Made by a program: the position numbers and the translations under genes. The notes beneath the pieces are model-generated. The model searched no databases. It worked only from the letters and a program-made list of their open reading frames with translations, and was not told the origin of the DNA. This document shows, in pieces, positions 5,015 through 7,609 of a stretch of DNA of 7,609 bases (position 1 is its first letter; each line of letters starts with the position of its first letter). This DNA comes from Verrucomicrobiota bacterium (GTDB lineage Bacteria; Verrucomicrobiota; Verrucomicrobiia; Opitutales; Opitutaceae). The stretch covers positions 1 through 7,609 of the forward strand of contig JAEYQF010000168.1 of NCBI GenBank assembly GCA_023410155.1. Direction: 5' to 3'.

Positions 5015-6778
5015 ATGGATCCTCGCCCGAAGAACGAAGTGACGGTGCAGGGCATTGCCGCCTCCCACGGCATCGCCTACGGCCAGGTGTTCGTTTACAT
5101 TCAGAGCGATGTCACGGTGCCGAGCTACCAGGTGGAGCCGGATAAGCGGATCGAGGAGGTCGCGCGTTTCGAGCAAGCGCTGTTGGTGACTCGGCAGCAA
5201 ATCGCCAAGATCCAGAGCGAGGTGGCGAAAAACCTGGGACCGGAGGAGGCACTCATCTTCGATGCGCACCTGCTGGTGCTCGAGGACCAGGCGTTGATCG
5301 GGGAGACGATCCGCGAGTTCCAATCAACGGGGCGCAATATCGAGACGTGCTTCAACCAGGTCTCGCAGCGCTATATCAAAGCGTTTTCCGAAATCGCAGA
5401 CGAATACCTGCGCGAGCGTGCCAGCGACCTGCGCGACGTGGCGCAGCGGGTGTTGCAGAATCTCCTCGGGCAGGCCGAGAACTCGCTCAGCCGTCTCGCC
5501 GACAAACGCATCGTCGTCGCCAACGATATCACGCCTTCAGATTCGGCCAGCATCGACCGCAGTGCGGCGCTGGCGATCGTGACGGATTCGGGCAGCCGCA
5601 CGAGTCATGCGGTGATCGTGGCGCGTTCCATGAAGGTCCCCGCGGTCGTCGGCGTGCGAAATCTTTCCGCGCGGGTGCAAAACGGCGACTGGGCGATCGT
5701 CGATGGCTACGATGGCGTGATCATCCTGAATCCGTCGGAGAGCACACTCTTCCGTTACGGCAAGATCCAGGAGCGCAAGAAGTCGTTTGAGTCGCGTTTG
5801 CTCGAGGCCAACCGCCGCCCGGCGGTGACGCTCGATGGCGTGACGGTGCCGCTGTTGGCGAATATCGAGAAGATGGACGAGGTCGCGCTCGTGAAGGAAT
5901 ACCGCGCGGAGGGCGTGGGTCTGTATCGCACCGAGTATCTGTTTCTCAATTCCTCCCGCGTGCCGACCGAGCAGGAGCAGTTCCTCGCTTACAAGGGAGT
6001 GGCTGAATCGCTTGCGCCGAACCCGGTGATCATCCGCACGCTCGATCTCGGCGGCGACAAGCCGATGGCGGGCAACCCGGATCTTTTCCAGAAAGAGGAC
6101 AATCCTTTCATGGGCTTTCGCGCGATCCGGTTCTGCCTGGAGCACGTCGCGATTTTCAAGGACCAGCTCCGCGCCATCCTGATGGCGAGCGCTTATGGGA
6201 AGGTGCAGCTGATGTATCCCATGATCAGCGGACACGAGGAACTCGCCCGCGCGAATGCGGTGCTGACCGAGTGCATGCAGGAACTGAAGGACCGCGGTCA
6301 GCCTTTCGATGAGAATCTCTCGATCGGAGCAATGATCGAAATCCCGAGTGCGGCCACGACGATCGACCTGGTGGCGCGCGATTGTGCGTTTGTGAGCATC
6401 GGGACCAACGATCTCATCCAATACCTGCTGGCCATCGACCGCGTGAACGATCGCATCGCGCATCTCTACGAGCCGACGCATCCGGCGGTCATCCGCACGC
6501 TCAAGCAGATCATCGATGGCGCACACCGGCACAAAATCCCGGTGAGTGTCTGCGGCGAGATGGCGGGAGATCCGGTGTATGCACCGCTGTTGCTCGGGCT
6601 CGGCGTGGATAGTCTCAGCATGGCGCCTTCGTGGGTGCCGGCGGTGAAATATGTGATCCGCGCGATGGCGATGGCCGATGCGCGCCAACTCGCAGAGGAG
6701 GCGCTCGCGATGAGCTCGCCGCGCGAAATTCAGGCCAAGTGCGACGCGTTCTACCGCGCGCGCGTGGAGATGGAGTGA
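5015..6778 (+). CDS. ptsI: Phosphoenolpyruvate-protein phosphotransferase (PTS enzyme I)
   Basis: Enzyme I takes phosphate from phosphoenolpyruvate onto a histidine and passes it to HPr, at the head of the sugar or regulatory phosphotransferase chain in the cytoplasm. It has 587 residues (E. coli 575). The order is an N-terminal domain with GIAASHGIAYG (11-23) and the helical HPr-binding part, the phospho-histidine block GSRTSHAVIVARS with His198, then the PEP-binding TIM barrel. The barrel shows GLYRTEYLF (Arg305), IRTLDLGGDKP (Arg341), GAMIEIPSA, SIGTNDLIQYLLAIDR and SVCGEMAGD with catalytic Cys513. All key residues are present. The usual ASPGIA reads ASHGIA. There is no N-terminal GAF domain, so it is not the PtsP (nitrogen PTS) type. 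No HPr or enzyme II gene is adjacent. A TTG directly before the ATG is a less likely start. No Shine-Dalgarno sequence is seen. Its stop overlaps the exosortase start. Confidence 0.97.
   Translation: MDPRPKNEVTVQGIAASHGIAYGQVFVYIQSDVTVPSYQVEPDKRIEEVARFEQALLVTRQQIAKIQSEVAKNLGPEEALIFDAHLLVLEDQALIGETIREFQSTGRNIETCFNQVSQRYIKAFSEIADEYLRERASDLRDVAQRVLQNLLGQAENSLSRLADKRIVVANDITPSDSASIDRSAALAIVTDSGSRTSHAVIVARSMKVPAVVGVRNLSARVQNGDWAIVDGYDGVIILNPSESTLFRYGKIQERKKSFESRLLEANRRPAVTLDGVTVPLLANIEKMDEVALVKEYRAEGVGLYRTEYLFLNSSRVPTEQEQFLAYKGVAESLAPNPVIIRTLDLGGDKPMAGNPDLFQKEDNPFMGFRAIRFCLEHVAIFKDQLRAILMASAYGKVQLMYPMISGHEELARANAVLTECMQELKDRGQPFDENLSIGAMIEIPSAATTIDLVARDCAFVSIGTNDLIQYLLAIDRVNDRIAHLYEPTHPAVIRTLKQIIDGAHRHKIPVSVCGEMAGDPVYAPLLLGLGVDSLSMAPSWVPAVKYVIRAMAMADARQLAEEALAMSSPREIQAKCDAFYRARVEME
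6766..6769 (+). promoter_or_regulatory. Ribosome binding site for the exosortase gene
   Basis: GGAG lies inside the last codons of ptsI, five bases before the GTG at 6775. It is the only clear Shine-Dalgarno sequence among the eight starts in this window. It supports GTG 6775 over the out-of-frame GTG at 6779 and the in-frame GTGs at 6805 and 6808. Confidence 0.6.
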
Positions 6779-7609
6779 GTGCCGCGGCGGTCAACCGGCG
6801 CGCAGTGGTGGATGCGGGCTGGTGGCTGGCCCTCGCGCTGCTGTGGGTCGCGGTGATCTGGCGCTGGTGGCCGGCGTGGGGCGCGAGTGCTGAACACTCC
6901 TTCGGCTTCCTCGTGCCACTGCTCGCCGCGGGTCTGGCCTGGGAGCGGCGACGCGACCGGCCTGCGACGTCTGCGCCTTCTCCAACGGCGCGGAGAGTCG
7001 GCACGGTTGTTCTAGCGGCGGCGCTGCTCGCCCTGCCGGGGGCATTGATTGTCCTGACCGCCAATCCCATGTGGCCGGCCATCCAGTGGGTGACAGTCGG
7101 AGCCGCCATCGTATCCACGATGACAATACTTTGGCGGTGGCAGGGAGGGGCGGTCGCGCGGCATTTCGCGTTTCCGGTGCTTTTTCTCGCCACGGCGCTG
7201 ACTTGGCCGGCGATTGTCACCGTGCGCTTGGTGGGCGCACTGGTGGCCATGAACGCCAGCCTGGCGGCGACCGCGGTCTCACTGCTCGGCCATCCCGCGG
7301 TGGTGCACGGGGCGGTCATCGAACTCGCCAACGGAACGGTGGGAGTCGACGAGGCATGCAGCGGGTTGCGCTCGCTGCAAACCGTGTGGATGGCGGGATG
7401 GTTTTTCGGCGAACTGTTTCGGCTGGGACCCTGGCGCCGGGTGGGATTGGTGGCGGCGTCGATGCTGGTGGCGCTTGTCACGAACTGGCTGCGCACGGCG
7501 GCCCTCACGTGGCTCGCCGCCGCGCGCGGGATCGTCGAAAGCGAGCGTTGGCACGATCGTGCGGGTGAAATCGAGCTGGCGGTCACGCTGGGTCTGGTCG
7601 CGCTGCTCG
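6775..7609 (+). CDS. Exosortase/archaeosortase family protein, partial (runs off right edge)
   Basis: Exosortases are multi-pass membrane cysteine transpeptidases that cleave PEP-CTERM-type C-terminal sorting signals on exported proteins, often linked to exopolysaccharide production. The first 278 codons are open to the window edge. The N-terminal signature EHSFGFLVPLL at 40-50 matches the family's SHGFLVP block. The catalytic region is intact: VDEACSGLRSL with Cys195, NWLRT with Arg240, and RWHDRAGE with His260. Hydrophobic, tryptophan-rich stretches at about 16-35, 43-56, 76-96, 101-122, 131-160 and 203-215, plus later ones, indicate a polytopic membrane protein. The start GTG at 6775 overlaps the ptsI TGA (GTGA) and has a GGAG five bases upstream, so translation is probably coupled to ptsI. 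The subfamily, and whether an EpsI-like domain is fused at the C-terminus, cannot be told from this fragment. No PEP-CTERM target is seen in the window. Confidence 0.93.
   Translation, partial: MSAAAVNRRAVVDAGWWLALALLWVAVIWRWWPAWGASAEHSFGFLVPLLAAGLAWERRRDRPATSAPSPTARRVGTVVLAAALLALPGALIVLTANPMWPAIQWVTVGAAIVSTMTILWRWQGGAVARHFAFPVLFLATALTWPAIVTVRLVGALVAMNASLAATAVSLLGHPAVVHGAVIELANGTVGVDEACSGLRSLQTVWMAGWFFGELFRLGPWRRVGLVAASMLVALVTNWLRTAALTWLAAARGIVESERWHDRAGEIELAVTLGLVALL

Noticed and set aside
5537..6688. 383-codon open frame antisense to ptsI
   Set aside because: The composition is His/Arg/Asp-rich, typical of the reverse of a GC-rich gene. ptsI on the plus strand is fully conserved.
6779..6781. 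GTG four bases downstream as the exosortase start
   Set aside because: It is in a different frame that does not encode the exosortase motifs; the GTG at 6775 is in frame.
6615..7586. 323-codon open frame antisense to the exosortase
   Set aside because: It is Ser/Ala/Thr/Arg-rich low-complexity sequence with no motif. The plus-strand frame carries the complete exosortase active site.

Overview
This is a GC-rich, densely packed chromosomal window of housekeeping genes. It holds eight protein genes in two divergent groups that share one short control region at about 3893-4045. No rRNA, tRNA, insertion sequence, phage gene or CRISPR array was found. The genome type suggests a Gram-negative bacterium: there is a lipoprotein signal with a lipobox, an exosortase, and the MEP isoprenoid pathway. 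The mix of exosortase, a stand-alone PTS enzyme I, high GC and almost no Shine-Dalgarno sequences would fit the Verrucomicrobiota (Opitutaceae-like). That placement is an inference from general resemblance, since no marker RNA is present.

Left group (minus strand, reading from the control region toward position 1): pyrF (OMP decarboxylase), ispD and ispF (MEP pathway steps 3 and 5), an OppA-type peptide-binding lipoprotein, and the start of an exported M28-family metallopeptidase that runs off the left edge. Spacings are 35, 5 and 46 nt, followed by a 4-nt ATGA overlap, so this looks like one operon.

Right group (plus strand): ispE (MEP pathway step 4), ptsI (PTS enzyme I), and an exosortase/archaeosortase-family membrane protease that runs off the right edge. 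The exosortase start overlaps the ptsI stop (GTGA). It was found by reading the sequence directly: it begins with GTG and has no stop inside the window.

The pathway logic is coherent in part. IspD, IspE and IspF are consecutive MEP enzymes and lie on both sides of one control region. PyrF makes UMP, the precursor of the CTP that IspD consumes. The OppA-like protein and the M28 peptidase form a plausible peptide capture and digestion pair. The ptsI-exosortase coupling is not obviously explained.

The most unusual non-coding element is a degenerate 22-bp tandem repeat array between pyrF and ispE. It runs up to and into the ispE start codon. Just to its left is a nearly concentric nested inverted repeat. 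I see nothing that amounts to a clearly new system. The repeat-filled divergent leader and the ptsI-exosortase coupling are the points most worth following.
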